Positions 1 to 11,491 of a stretch of 64,000 nt of DNA are shown one piece after another. The translations under genes were made by a program, and so were the position numbers. This DNA comes from Isoetes taiwanensis. Lineage: Eukaryota > Streptophyta > Lycopodiopsida > Isoetales > Isoetaceae. The stretch is from assembly GCA_021234155.1 (NCBI GenBank), contig JAJEKV010000093.1, forward strand, positions 802,001-866,000, written 5' to 3'. The notes below the pieces were generated by a model. It was not told the DNA's origin. It did no database searches and was given only the letters and a program-made list of their open reading frames with translations. How positions within the stretch are numbered: the stretch's first letter is position 1; every line of letters starts with the position of its first letter.

Positions 1-1794
1 ATGTTCATGCACAGACAATTAATTTGTTTAGCTCAAGGTTTATCATAAATATTTAGTCTTTTCTTTCTTTCTCTTGATCAACAACCGCTCCCCCGAGCAC
101 CACCATATCATTATGGGCATAAGGGGCATAAAATTATGGTAGGGGGTGCTTAAATTACGGGCATAAGAGACATATAAATACATAGGAGTTGCTTACATTA
201 GGCGCAGAAGACATGTATACATATAGTAGGGGGTGTAATTATTGCAAGAGACAAGGCCATATCGGAGGGGTTTTTTTTTCAATATAGAGTTGTATACATG
301 GGGGGTTTGGGGTAACCCCATGCATGCAGATGGCATATCCCCCTTATCTGTAAGTGCATCCCCTTGCAATCAACCAGTTTTACTATCAGTGTCCATAATG
401 GTTTACTTATTTCTAGCAATTTTCTATTCTATTATGTGAGGGATTGAGATTGCTAAAGGATGTGTGGAATCTTTGTTGGATATCCACATCCTTATTACAT
501 GTTTGTAGATTGTGCAATGAATAGTTTTTGTTGTAGAGGTTTGTGCAGAGTTAGCTTATCAAAATGAAGCAGCAGCTAAGTTATTTGGACTTTTAACATA
601 TGCAGAGACCTTATTTATTTAGGGAACAATGTGGTAAGAGCATATCCATCCGTGTCTTTACAAATTACACCATGAATGACACATTGCATTTGGGAAGTGC
701 AAGTTGATGGTTAGCATTATAAACTTGGATGGAAACATCATCTAAGCTTTGCGTTTAAGTGATATATCTTACATGCTAGGTTTGTCGACATGTGAGGGGT
801 CTGGTAAGTCCATAATTTTTTTTATATAAGTTACAATTCATTGGTATAATGTCTCAAAAATAGCTAGGCCAAACTATGCTTAGCATCTGTGGTGGCTCCT
901 AATTAAAATATATAGGGAGATCAAAAAATACATTGTCCTCCATATCGCTTTTAGCGTAGAGTTTGGCCGAGACAAGGATAATAATGGCAATACTTTCGCA
1001 TTGGCATTGAGTTGTTAAAAAACATAAGAATTGAGGTTATATTCAATACCTCAATTCCCTTTAATTCTCGTGATCTAATCGATCTATGAAAGTGGTTTAT
1101 CTCCTCAATTCAACAAACGTTTTCTTAATGGTACACATATATTTACAAGATAGAAGACATACATGGTGAAACCAATCGGCATACACAATTATATCTAGGC
1201 AAAGGCAAAACAAATTGCCTCCCCCCCAAAAAAAAAAAAAAAAGAAAAGAAAACCACCCACAAAAAAGAGAGCAAGGGTCGAAATTAGGGGGTTCCTCCC
1301 GTAATATCCGATTAAAGTTGGAAATATCCCGATTTACTAAAGTAGATGCGTGCAAATTTCTAGTCGAAATTTCATAAAATTAGTGTTAAACCGCAATTTT
1401 GGAGGTATTTTTCTCAAAAATCCAAAGAAGCATAAATAAAAGACGACATTTTTGCTGGTTAGTGCAAAATCTAAGTTCGAGGCCTGAGAGAGAGGGAGAG
1501 AGAATCAAAGACCATACTACATGATTTAATGGCAAAGAATCTTACAATTCAGACCCGATTGAAAGTGCCAATTGAAATCTATAGCTACGTGAAACTTGAT
1601 TTAAGCTTTATTTAAGTCTATAGTCAAGTCATAAGCATCTTAATGCTTAAATTTTGTAGTCTACTTAACTTAATCGCTAAGTGATGAACTATAACCCGTA
1701 ATCGCGAGGCCATGTCTTTGAAAGACTAGCCTTAGAGTGAATTATTCACTCTTTTCTTTTATGTATCTTTTTTAAATGAAATATAAAACTCACC
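1..1794. other. AT-rich spacer, no gene seen
   Basis: No supported coding region is visible on either strand. The first 250 bases contain several imperfect copies of a short purine-rich phrase (GGGCATAAG, AGGGGGTG). Near 1,221-1,243 there is a C-run followed by a long A-run. Short ORFs here have no recognisable protein character. Confidence 0.6.
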
Positions 1795-2639
1795 TTGCCC
1801 CTCTCGCGAAGAGCTGCCCTCCCGATTTCACAGGTCGGTAGAACGCTGCTCGCACCGCTTATCCCGCCACCAATTCCCACACCGGCAGCCCACGCCCCCG
1901 CGACTGCCGCCTGGCCTACCTACTCCATCGCCTATCCTACCATTACTCCGGGCCATTCCATCACATCCTAAATACCACCACTACCTCTCAAAGATAGATC
2001 TTGCCGCTTGACCTTTTGGACCCGCAGCCGCCAGTAACTCCGTGAGCCGCAGTGAGAGGCCACAATCCGTAGTTCGAGGCATGTAACGCCAGGGGAGAGT
2101 TCACCACCACATCCCAACACACATTCTCGACGGACATGATACCCCGTGGCCGGGCCATTATCGAAAGCGTTCTACATAGCTTCCGCCACCGCCGCGGACT
2201 TCCATTGTCATATTCACTGCTATGATGCACAAAAAGGTGATGCCATATTGCGCCAGGCCGTATGTTGAAGGGGGACATCCTCGCACGGACTGACCCCACA
2301 CCCGCGGGTAACAGTGAGGCACGCTGCATGAGCTTTTTGTCGGTATCGAGTATTCGCCAACAGGGGTGCGCCGCAGTGATTGGTTCGGCGGTGATGGCCA
2401 TTTTCCTGGCTGTACCAAGCATCGCTGCGTAATCTCAAGAGCCCCAACCATACCGCACGCGCCCCTCGCTTCGCTTCACGCTTTCACGCCCCTTCTTCCT
2501 ACTTCCCGCCTCCCTCGCCATGCCCACGCCCCTCTCGCACATGTCGGCCCGCCTCCATCTATACTTTCACTCAGCCTTCCGCTTCCCGCCCTCCCCCGCT
2601 GATCGCTGGCAAAGATACCATCCTCGCCGACAAATAGGA

Positions 2640-3470
2640 ATTGTGCCTCCCGTGGTCTCATGGAATTGTCGCAGGTTTCCTTGGCAGGGGATACCGAATC
2701 TCGCGGGTACGGGTATGGATCTCATCTTCCTCATGGAGATATGGGAGTATGTCGGGCACAAAGCACTGATTTGCCGGGTTACCAACATTTCTGCCTTCAA
2801 TACCTCAGACAGATACCGGTCATGGGGGAGTGGCTTGTTACAAATGGACAACCTTTGGCACATTCTTGCAATCTCCGTAATTACGCATTGCATTAACAAC
2901 CGGTAATTCGGGTTCGTGTGCATAATACCACAAGCTGGCAACCCTCTTTTTCCGTTATTATTTCACGCACGACAAAGACCTTCTATCGTAGCCACCCCGG
3001 GATGCGATAGGATGGACCCGTATGTCGATCTATATGATGACATACGTTAAAGACGCTAGCTGGGTAGGGTCGCCCTTCTGGAGATTTCAATGCACCTGAC
3101 AGAGTAGAGCCCATGCGACTTGACCCTCGCCGACGATGTCCCCAGGCTACGCCTACCGCTGTAGTAGCCCGCCATCGGCCTGGGATGACGTACCGTGTCA
3201 CTCGCTTTGGCACGCTTGCTCCCCGCTATGTGGCATTTTTGACTTGATAATTTGCAATGGCCTTTCACGCTGGTCCGATTCTCGCAAGTGCACATGCATT
3301 GTGACAATCGTGGGGAGGGTCTAGTGTGGTGGACTATGTGCTTGTAGTTGCGCGAAGATATGCATCCCATCACCAAGCTTCCTGTGGGCACAGACAGCCC
3401 GATGAGGAGGTCGACGACATCACCTCCCACTTTATTTGACCTCGTTTGGCAGCCGCCGTGAACCCCCCAC
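2640..3470 (+). pseudogene. LINE endonuclease domain (APE type), frameshifted
   Basis: The start of the domain reads VVSWNCR at 2,652-2,672, followed by MDLIFLMEIW, which matches the N-terminal 'SWNCRG ... FLxET' signature of plant LINE endonucleases. About 600 bases later, in another frame, LIICNGLSRW (3,244-3,273) matches the conserved stretch before the final catalytic region. In intact elements the enzyme nicks the target DNA to prime reverse transcription. Several frame changes separate these landmarks, so no active enzyme can be made. Confidence 0.75.
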
Positions 3471-4068
3471 TATGTCGCCCGCCGCCCTCGCTTGAGAGAC
3501 TCGACATGAGTGCAGCAGGACTACGCCGAGATGCTCATGGACGCTCCCGCACCTTCCCAGCACCTCCACACTAGAGCAAAGATGCATCTACCGACTTCGC
3601 TTATTACTTCGATGCAATGGACAGTGCTTTGGCACTTCTCCCCGCCGCCGCCAGGTGGTTAAGAATATTCCCGCGATAACCGATGGTTTGATGCGACCAG
3701 AAGAACGCAGTTTAGCCTGGCCACATTCTCGATCCGTAACCCGCTGTAAAGCCACCACACGTATCGGGCCACCATCCGGAAGGACATAAAGGCGCCACAT
3801 CTTGCCAAGCATCGTGGGGAGATGTTCTACCATTGACACTCATCCTCTAACCTTTGGCGCAGAGGGCCAAGGCCGCCAAAGCCTCACCACAGGGACATCA
3901 CACCCCGGCAAGGGGAACAAGATTGCAGCCAGCCTCTATGACTCGGCCAGGACGCTGCAGACGTTTCCATACCCCCACTGTGATGGCTCCCCCATTGGTC
4001 TCGGTGGACTAGGATGTTGAGAAGGGCCTCGCGAATCTGCTAGCTAATGGGAAGGCAAATGACCCTCG

Positions 4069-5319
4069 ATGGTATGCGTGCCGAAGTTACTTCTTTGGGG
4101 GTGGCGTACCGCTTGTGCCGCCCCCTCACCCCTGCTCAACGTAGCATTGCGTGAGGGTTTCCGACAATGGACCACACAAGTGGTTGTTCCCATTCACAAG
4201 GGGCGACTACTAACCGCCCTACCAATTAACGGACGATCATGGTCAGCTTCAAGATTTGCCAAACCGCTATCGGCATTCTCGAAGTAGCAGCTTTTGACCG
4301 GCCGGGCTGAGGGTACGGATGTGTGAGCCCCTCACACAAAGCTGACACTCGCCACTCAACGATTGACCATATCTTTACGGCCGGCATCGATTGGAAGACA
4401 AACCTAATCATCTACCGGACTTGTATTGCCGCTTTGTGGACTTCGAAGGCTTTTGATACGGCCCCTGAAAAAGCCGGCTAGGATCGCGATCAATCGGGCT
4501 CCCGCCGTCCGTGCGTAATGCCATATACGTGTTGTATGAGAGTTGTTTAAGGTGATGCACCGACCGCCAAGCATTCACCAAAGAGTACGGGGTCCCACAG
4601 GTTGCCCCTCGCCAACACTTTTGGCCTCTACATTGATCGCTTAGAGCCCCTGCCATCGAGCATGGGGATGGCATACGCTTTTTGCACAGGTCATCCACCA
4701 TCTATGCGGACGATGTTACCCTCACGTCCACACCCCTGGCTATGCAGCCTCACCCGGATGCCCTAGACACATTTTGTCGCTACGATATGCGCCATTATCC
4801 GCCAAGACCAAGGTGGTTCTCATATCCTCTTCATCGCCACCCCATGCCTCCCCCGTGACTCACATATCGGGGATACCGCGGACGCCACTTTCCACCTACA
4901 AGTACCTAGGGTGGAGTTCCCTCCTCGCCTCGCTGAGGCGCCTATCCGCTTATGGTGATGCCAGGGCCGAAAGCTTTTATGCCATGGATGCAACAGCCAC
5001 CGTGCAAGAGCTATATGATTGGGGCCATCACCACATCCGTCGCACCGGGTCGAAGCCCGCCCCTTCTTCGATGGGGGTCGAGTTTGGGCCCCGGCCGCCT
5101 CTTTGGCTTAATTCGAATGACTTGGAAAAGTGCGTAAGGCATTTTGGCACGCACTTGGTGAAACCTTCACCCCTATCGACTTCCAAGCAGAAATCGATTC
5201 TTGCCGCAAACGGCAGCCTCTTGATAGACAACATCGCCTATTTTCGTAAAGTGGTTACTATGGTGATGCCTCCCCGCACTCGGCTTACACGGGTGGGCTA
5301 TGAGTCCCAAGCCGCTTAG
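4069..5319 (+). pseudogene. LINE reverse transcriptase domain, frameshifted
   Basis: Successive landmarks of a LINE reverse transcriptase are visible in plus-strand frames: VVVPIHKG near 4,180, STIDHIFT at 4,356-4,379, a KAFDTAP block near 4,440, and the catalytic YADD at 4,703-4,714 within IYADDVTL. The last 180 codons (4,774-5,319) form one open stretch corresponding to the thumb and connection region. At least three frame changes separate the landmarks. The order and spacing agree with plant LINE ORF2 proteins. Confidence 0.8.
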
Positions 5320-5599
5320 GGCCTGCTGGGGTAAGAGAGATCGCTGGTCGCTGTGATGGAACGCGGGTGAGCACGATGCGCATACCGGGCGCAATGTCGA
5401 TCGTGGGATACCTCATGGAGTACGGTAGATGCTTGTTTCCTTGGCAAGCCTGGACCCCATTGCTCTAGAGAGCAGTCAAAATGGCTCCATTACAAGGAGC
5501 ACATCAACCCCAGAAAGTTAGTGTGGGGCCCACCACCCCACTGCTCCTACCGCCCGAAAAGCCAGACTCATTGCCTCCATTCACGTGCCTCCCACCATC

Positions 5600-5947
5600 T
5601 TCGCGAGATCGTAGACGCGTGGATTGGGAGCCCTCGCTGTGATGCTCGCCTGGCCGGGCCAAACGGGTGCCATTGAGGATGAGTCTCACACTTTCCGAGT
5701 TGCCTGTTCGGGCCGATCCGGCCGACGCCCCTTTAGTAATGGCAAGGACGCGTTCTTGCATTTGCCGATGAACACACCGCCCGACGCGTCCCCGGGTCAT
5801 ACATCCGTGAGGTATCGACCCCGAAAGTCACATTTGCCCTCACCGGCCGGCCCGTTTAATTCAGGCACTACACGGGTGGTGCATGATCCGATATATTGGG
5901 ATGTTTCAAGATTTTATATGATTAGCACGCTTGTGTCGCTAGGTTGA
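5600..5947 (+). pseudogene. LINE ORF2 C-terminal region
   Basis: The motif IEDESHTF near 5,670 and the residues around it resemble the terminal cysteine/histidine region of LINE ORF2, in which an 'EDE.HF.F.C' phrase is common. The frame stays open to a stop near 5,945 and is followed by a 3' UTR of about 125 bases and the poly(A) tract. A related, worse-preserved version (TIEDET) ends the second LINE near 25,540. Confidence 0.6.
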
Positions 5948-6072
5948 TTGTCGCCACGGTTTTCCTCTAAACCCCTGGGCGGGGTTTTTAATCCGGCAAG
6001 AATCCGCTTTGTCGCTGCTTTTTGTATTGGGTCCCATAGACCGATTGGTCTCCTCGCGGGATCCATAAAAGT

Positions 6073-6120
6073 ACCTTCCTTCCTTCCTTCCTTCCTCAAA
6101 AAAAAAAAAAAAAAAAAAAA
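6073..6120 (+). repeat. CTTC microsatellite plus poly(A) tail of the LINE
   Basis: About six CTTC units run directly into 23 consecutive A residues (6,098-6,120). This is the expected 3' end of a retrotransposed LINE transcript. Confidence 0.8.
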
Positions 6121-6180
6121 GGTGTCAGGCCGCAAGACCGAGGGTTGCCCCTTAGTTTTCTCGCGGGTAAAGTGGCTTTA
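6121..6180 (+). repeat. Short dispersed repeat next to LINE end
   Basis: The phrase GGTGTC..GCAAGAC followed by AGGGTTGCCC recurs near 27,908-27,940 with small differences. It shares the GGGTTGCCC core with the dispersed hairpin repeat found elsewhere in the window, but the second hairpin arm is not obvious here. Confidence 0.4.
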
Positions 6181-7409
6181 AATCAAAACCCAGGTGGAAT
6201 CAAAAATTTCTACCGCCAAACCCCATCATATATATCGACTCAATATTTAAATTAAAGTAGACCCCTACCATGTTCTTATAATCAGTTTGTAGATCCCCTA
6301 CATTCATCTAGAAGCCCATCTACAAGTCTCGCTCGATCGAGTTGTGTGTATGTAATTATACTTGATGTTCTAGAAATGTCCGAACGTGTTTTATGTCTTT
6401 TTGTCTATAATGTTGTTGGGCGAAAGTGGCAACGATAGAGAGTCGGAAAGAACTAGGAATGAAAGTGCATACCCAGTTCATTTTGAGTACCAAAGAGGGT
6501 ATGTATGTTTGTGTTAGCCACACATTTTTTGTTATCACAACGCCCTTCATAGCATTCGCTTTTTTGTAACAACCAGAGGCACTACTTCGCTTTATTTCGA
6601 GCATGTGTATGTACCACCGTAGATATGCAAACTATGTATTAGTATATTTAGACAAGTCATAATTTCAATGGAATGGAATGATATGAAAATAGCTTCATGT
6701 GTAAATGCGAAAGATGTTCTCAATCATATGATGTGATGTTTTTGAAAATAAGAAGTGCATGTAACTTTTTTTTGTTGTATAGAGCAAGAGTAGGTTGTCT
6801 TGGAACTTTCAAGTTGACCTATTTTAGACTTTCGAAACAATACATATGGTGTTTATGCAATAAATTTAGATTATATGTTTTTGAATAATGCGATCATGTG
6901 GATTATTGTCAAATTTCTTCCGCCTTTTAGCTTTAGAACAAGCACACATATACCGTAATACTTTTAACTATTTCATTGATTTATTTACATTTTTATTTTT
7001 CCTGCGTAATTTAAGAGCTGCTAGAAAGAGGAAGATAATCGTCCCTCCGTGAAAGTTACCAAAATTTATAAAGCATGATAAAGTACCTAATGAAATAACC
7101 AACTGCTTCAAAGCCTCATCTTTGACCTTTTAGATCGTATCCGCATTAACCAAACATTAAACTTGAATAAATATAACATTTGCACAAACTTTTCTATCAT
7201 GTACATATTACACGTAAAAATATACATTTTAAACTAACCGCCCTTTTTGTCGGTAGCTATCCACCACGCCCTAGTAAGATGATTTTCCGTACCTACACGC
7301 ATCTTTATCCTTTACAGTTGAAGGTAGAACAAAATAATAAAGTCAATAAAAATAATGAATACCTTTAATACACAAAGACAAACTAAAGCACTACAAAGAT
7401 AGATCGCAA
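6181..7409. other. AT-rich spacer
   Basis: No gene, RNA or convincing repeat was recognised here. Short ORFs on both strands look random. Confidence 0.5.
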
Positions 7410-7583
7410 GATCGATCCGAAGCCATCGGATCGCCATATTCTAGAATGGGACGAAAGCATGCATGTCATGCATGCATGCTACTGTACAAGATGCCCGCTT
7501 TGGTTGGGAGTTTACTATTTCAAAGATACTGCGATCCATGACTACCACCTCTTCTCTCGCCAGCATCTTTTATTCTCTTTGAA
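7410..7583 (+). repeat. Long direct repeat, copy 1
   Basis: Starts at GATCGATCCGAAGCCATCGG, passes through a GCATGCATG-rich segment and a TTGGGAGTT phrase, and ends at TTATTCTCTTTGAA. The same order of phrases recurs 350 bases downstream with small indels. Confidence 0.75.
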
Positions 7584-7759
7584 TTGTTTCCGTGCGTGGG
7601 AGGGGCTTCTTCCCCGCCTCGCTTAGCCAATTTGGCGTATCTTTCATGCTATCCTTTTCCCACTTTTGGCCTCATTCCGCGGACCTTCGGCCCCGATCCC
7701 AGCGCTGTTGTCGGAAGTTCTCCGGCAGTTCTGCGGTTTGTTTGCGAGAGTCCCATTCC

Positions 7760-7909
7760 GATCGATCCGAAGCCATCGGATCGCCATTCTAGAATGGGAC
7801 GAGCATGCATGTTATGCATGCGGGCGCATGCCCGCTTTTGGTTGGGAGTTCGCTATTTTAGGCGATTGCGATCCAAATTACCTCATGCTGCCTCTTATTC
7901 TCTTTGAAC
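7760..7909 (+). repeat. Long direct repeat, copy 2
   Basis: This is the second copy of the sequence at 7,410-7,583. It is slightly shorter, and its GCATGC core also forms a small hairpin (GCGGGC-GCAT-GCCCGC). The 176 bases between the copies are GC-rich and are not recognised. Confidence 0.75.
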
Positions 7910-8094
7910 CCACCCTCCCCTTCTTTGTTTATTATATTTTGTACAAGTTCTCTTATCATGTTTTTCAATTCACTGGTGATGCTATTCTCTGGTATGTTTT
8001 CTCGCTTTTGTTGTGTTGGTGATGTGCAGGACAAAGGGCGAAGCGCAGATTCCGCTTCGAATTTCTCCATGCTGGGTTTTGGGAGCTTATTCTA

Positions 8095-8256
8095 TGCCTT
8101 ACGCTTGTCTAAAGCCCCTGCCCGGCTTATCACTAGGATTTTTCCTCGAAAACCCGAAGGGCTGGTTTTTAATCCCCGTGATAAGCTTTCTGGCAGTACA
8201 TCACCACTCATCTATTAGCATTGTATTTGTTTTGGGGTCCAAATGATATAATTGGA
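8095..8256 (+). mobile_element. LINE 3' UTR fragment
   Basis: The run TTTTCCTC..AAA.CC....GGG..GG.TTTTTAATCC and the later TTGTATT...GGGGTCC phrase appear in the same order as in the 3' UTR of the LINE at about 5,918-6,050. No poly(A) tail or reverse transcriptase is attached. I infer a severely truncated or rearranged LINE copy of the same family. Confidence 0.5.
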
Positions 8257-9308
8257 TTTTCCTTTTTATTTTTCGTGGGTAGTTCGCAGATGTGTGCGCT
8301 ACCCATCGGCCCACCATTGTAGAAAATCACGAGATGAATGAGAAGCCTATCTCGGCTGGTTTGTTGGTTTCTTTAAGTAGTCCCATGCTAGAATATATCA
8401 GCAAAAGATCATATATGAAGCATCAACCTTCAAAAGGCATGCCCAAAAAATGTTTGGTTTCTACAACACAAGACATTTATCACCTACATTATTGGCCGGG
8501 CGAATTTGCCAAGAATCTCGAATTTGTATGGCAAATCATTTTTATTTCATTCAATAAAAGTTGTCAAAAGTAAACCTTTGAGATGATAGAAGAGGTCAGC
8601 CCATTTAAATACTCCATCACAATGTATAAGTTTGCAACGGTTTGAAAAACATATCTCAATATTACAATGAATGTGTGCTTAGTCTATGCATGTATACAAA
8701 ATAAGCACAAAACATTTGTTGAAAACTATCAATGGTGAAGAGTATCACCTAAAGTATATATGGTGTTCGGGCTTTTACCCTTCTACTATTTTTTTTTATT
8801 GAGATCGCCCTTGCTCAATGACTTCCATTGCAAAAAAAACACAGATACAATGGCAAAAAATTTACTTAACGAGGATCTCATTCACTACATTAATTGTTCA
8901 GACAAACTCCTCATCACTCAAATAGCTCGAATGTGTTCTTTCAGATAAGATGAGCAGGATCAAAGGCTCAGTGCATCGGGGCAAGACCGCTTCAATCGCC
9001 TACTCTTTGTACGTGAATCAAAATCCCCGCAGCCTTTGGTTTTGAAGGCAAACTCTTTCCTTTTGTTCTTGGGACATTCTATCGATTTCAAATCGTGATG
9101 CATTCCCATATTCGAGCCCAAAAAAAAAACTGGGTATTATTTCTTCATCCACTAAATCACAGCCCAAGATCTAAAGTTTAGGACCACCTAAGTAGCTTGG
9201 GCTTATCTACTAAATCACGACTCAAAATCTAAAGCGCTTCCGCAGAGTGGCTGCCCAAAGAACAAGGGCCACGTGATAGTTTACAATGATAATAGGGTTT
9301 GAGCAATT
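8257..9308. other. AT-rich spacer
   Basis: No gene was recognised. A short local duplication lies at about 9,150-9,235, where CTAAATCAC..CCAA.ATCTAAAG occurs twice. Confidence 0.5.
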
Positions 9309-9385
9309 ATTGGCATGTTGGTGATATACCGCATATACCTAGAATATGCCACAAACCCATAAGACCTTTTTTTTTTTTTGGGAGG
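9309..9385 (+). repeat. Dispersed hairpin repeat, copy without 3' hairpin
   Basis: Carries the left part of the dispersed family: TTGGCAT..TATACC GCATATACCTAGAATATGCC followed by CAAACCCA. The usual GGGTTGCCC/GGGCAACCC end is missing and is replaced by a T-run. Better copies lie at 38,361-38,467 and 39,421-39,580. Confidence 0.55.
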
Positions 9386-10958
9386 ATAATACAACTCAAA
9401 GTGTATAAGGCCTGATAAAGGGAAACATTTGCTCAAGTAGACACAATATTTTTTTAACAAGGCTTTATTTCACTGCCTCAAAAGTAGCGGATGCCATTGA
9501 ATTGGTTCTATAATGTATCTATGCTACTGAATTGGCTCCGTGTAAGACGGTAAGAAAACTATATGAACTGGATGGGGATGCTGGCTGGACTAGAGCCCTA
9601 AGGAAGTTGGAGCCTGTGTTTTCGCTGGGAGGCTAGTGCAGAGCAGCCTAGATGCCGCAGGCAGTGGGCGAGGTGGTGGCGATGAAGGGAAGATAGATTT
9701 TAATGAAGGCTAAAGATACTTATATCAAAAAATCTCCGTTACTTTATGTAAGAAGCATGCAAAGGATATGTAGATATTTTATTTTATGCTCAAGATCTCT
9801 AGACCCTATTTTCGCTTGAAGTTTGCTTCATGCTTAGGGTTACTGTGGTGAAAATGCACAACGAAGGTCTTCCACAATTGCCACAATAGATACATAGAGA
9901 ATTTGGAAACATCAAAAACTTTAGAAATGTGTTTAGGTTCCAATATGATAGTCATAGTCTCAAATCCGATGGTGATTTCTTCTTCGCCAACTCAGCATGT
10001 CTTTTAAATATTTACCACGATGTGACATTAAAACTGTGATATCCTTTTAAATGTTTATAATGCATGTTGATCACAATGTAGAAAAATACACCGGAAGCCC
10101 GAAGTCCGAGATGGTAATACATAAGATCACACTTGTCGATTAAAGGCTGGTAAGATGGAAGAAAGACATACAAGAAATTAAATAAAACGAATCTAATAAG
10201 GGAGGGCAATCGTAATATTCCCTGGGTGCTTAGTTTAAAAAAAAATAAAAGAATGAATTTCCGGGTTGTCTCTAAGAAAGAATTTTAGACATTTAACTAA
10301 TACATAAGAGTTAAATGACAAGCTATAGCTTGCCCTCTTCCTTCCCCCTCGCTTCATCACCATTACAAGCATCCGACCAAAGGTAAAAGGCTCTACTACA
10401 TTGCATGAGATGTCATTTAAAAACGTAGGTTTGAGTTTGCAAGAGAGGTAAAGAAGTACCTAATATCAACTCGTCTCAGATTTACGTACTACTAAAATGA
10501 TTGCAAAATCAGATCCTTGTATTCAAGATTGGAAAAAGATGTACAAAGATTGCTTGACAACATACCGCCACCCAAATGTATTTACATTTGGTGAGATCAT
10601 TCAAGGATCTAATACTTGATGTATCAATTCTTTTTCCAATTGAAAACATGATGAAAATATTCTTAACAATCAAACAAACCGGAGCAAATAGAACATGGTG
10701 ATGTCTCCGCTCAATATACCAAAGAATGCAAAGCAATCCTAATAAGCATGGTTCATTGTTAAATGATTATGAAGGTTGAATCCAAATGTCTACTAGCATT
10801 TTTTATATCTTGGTTCATTGCCAAATCAGGTCCCGCTCCATCCCAGTGCAAATTCAAGTGCAGCCTTTAATGCACAAAGAACATAACATAGCAACACAAC
10901 ATATCACCAATGTAATATGACAACTATACAAAGATTTTGACATATATACCATGTTGAC
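9386..10958. other. Spacer, nothing recognised
   Basis: No supported gene. A minus-strand ORF at 10,509-10,736 has somewhat protein-like composition but shows no family motif. Confidence 0.4.
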
Positions 10959-11491
10959 CTATTTTGCCGTGATTAGTTTGATATGTGGATGGTCAAAAAG
11001 ACCAAATAACAAATCTTTATTAGATGATAGCAATTTGAAGGAGTCGCCGGGTGTGCCTTCCATGACACAACTACACAAATCAAGTACTTCCCAATACGGC
11101 AACCTAATTTTATAAAAAGAAAATAAATACCATGCCCCAAATTTAAGCCACATGGAGTCTTATACTTTCTCTTGTCAATAGCATATGCAAAGTCTATTGG
11201 ACAAGTCATTCCCTTGAGGCACAAATGTCTCCACGCTTTGTTAATATAGTTGTGCATTATGTAACCCGTCAAGTCATGGCCAAAATCTAGAAGGATACTT
11301 CTATCAAGGGTAAGAGTTTGACTTCCACCAAAAGGCATCCTTGAGTAGATGGTAAAGCAAAATGATTTGCTTTTCCTCGCTCTTGCACATGATCGCCCCA
11401 AAATAGTTTCATAATGAACCCTAGCAATGCAAAGGTTTTTGAATCGAAAATGACCATTTTGAAAGAGCATGCCACCTCCTTTAGCCCGCAA
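10959..11491 (-). other. Unrecognised coding-like segment
   Basis: One minus-strand frame stays open for 172 codons (10,973-11,491), which is long for an AT-rich spacer. Overlapping frames at 11,287-11,475 and 10,959-11,153 also read like protein, for example FKLLSSNKDLLFGLFDHPH. The best-looking stretches are in different frames, as seen in other broken genes of this window. I recognise no family. It could be a degraded exon or part of a mobile element. Confidence 0.3.

Larger units (their letters stand above)
1795..6120 (+). mobile_element. LINE (non-LTR retrotransposon), nearly full length, decayed
   Basis: A GC-rich block between AT-rich flanks carries, in order, an AP-type endonuclease, a reverse transcriptase with YADD, a C-terminal region resembling the LINE zinc-knuckle end, a 3' UTR and a poly(A) tail. 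No single frame is open: the domains are spread over three plus-strand frames, so the element is dead. The 5' limit is placed where GC content jumps and is approximate; the 3' limit is the A-run. A second related copy lies at 23,810-25,670 and a 3'-tail fragment at 8,095-8,256. LINEs insert by target-primed reverse transcription, which gives the poly(A) end seen here. No flanking target duplication was identified with confidence. Confidence 0.85.

Noticed and set aside
5914-6181. Overlapping frames across the LINE poly(A) tail
   Set aside because: The lysine or phenylalanine runs come from the poly(A) tract.
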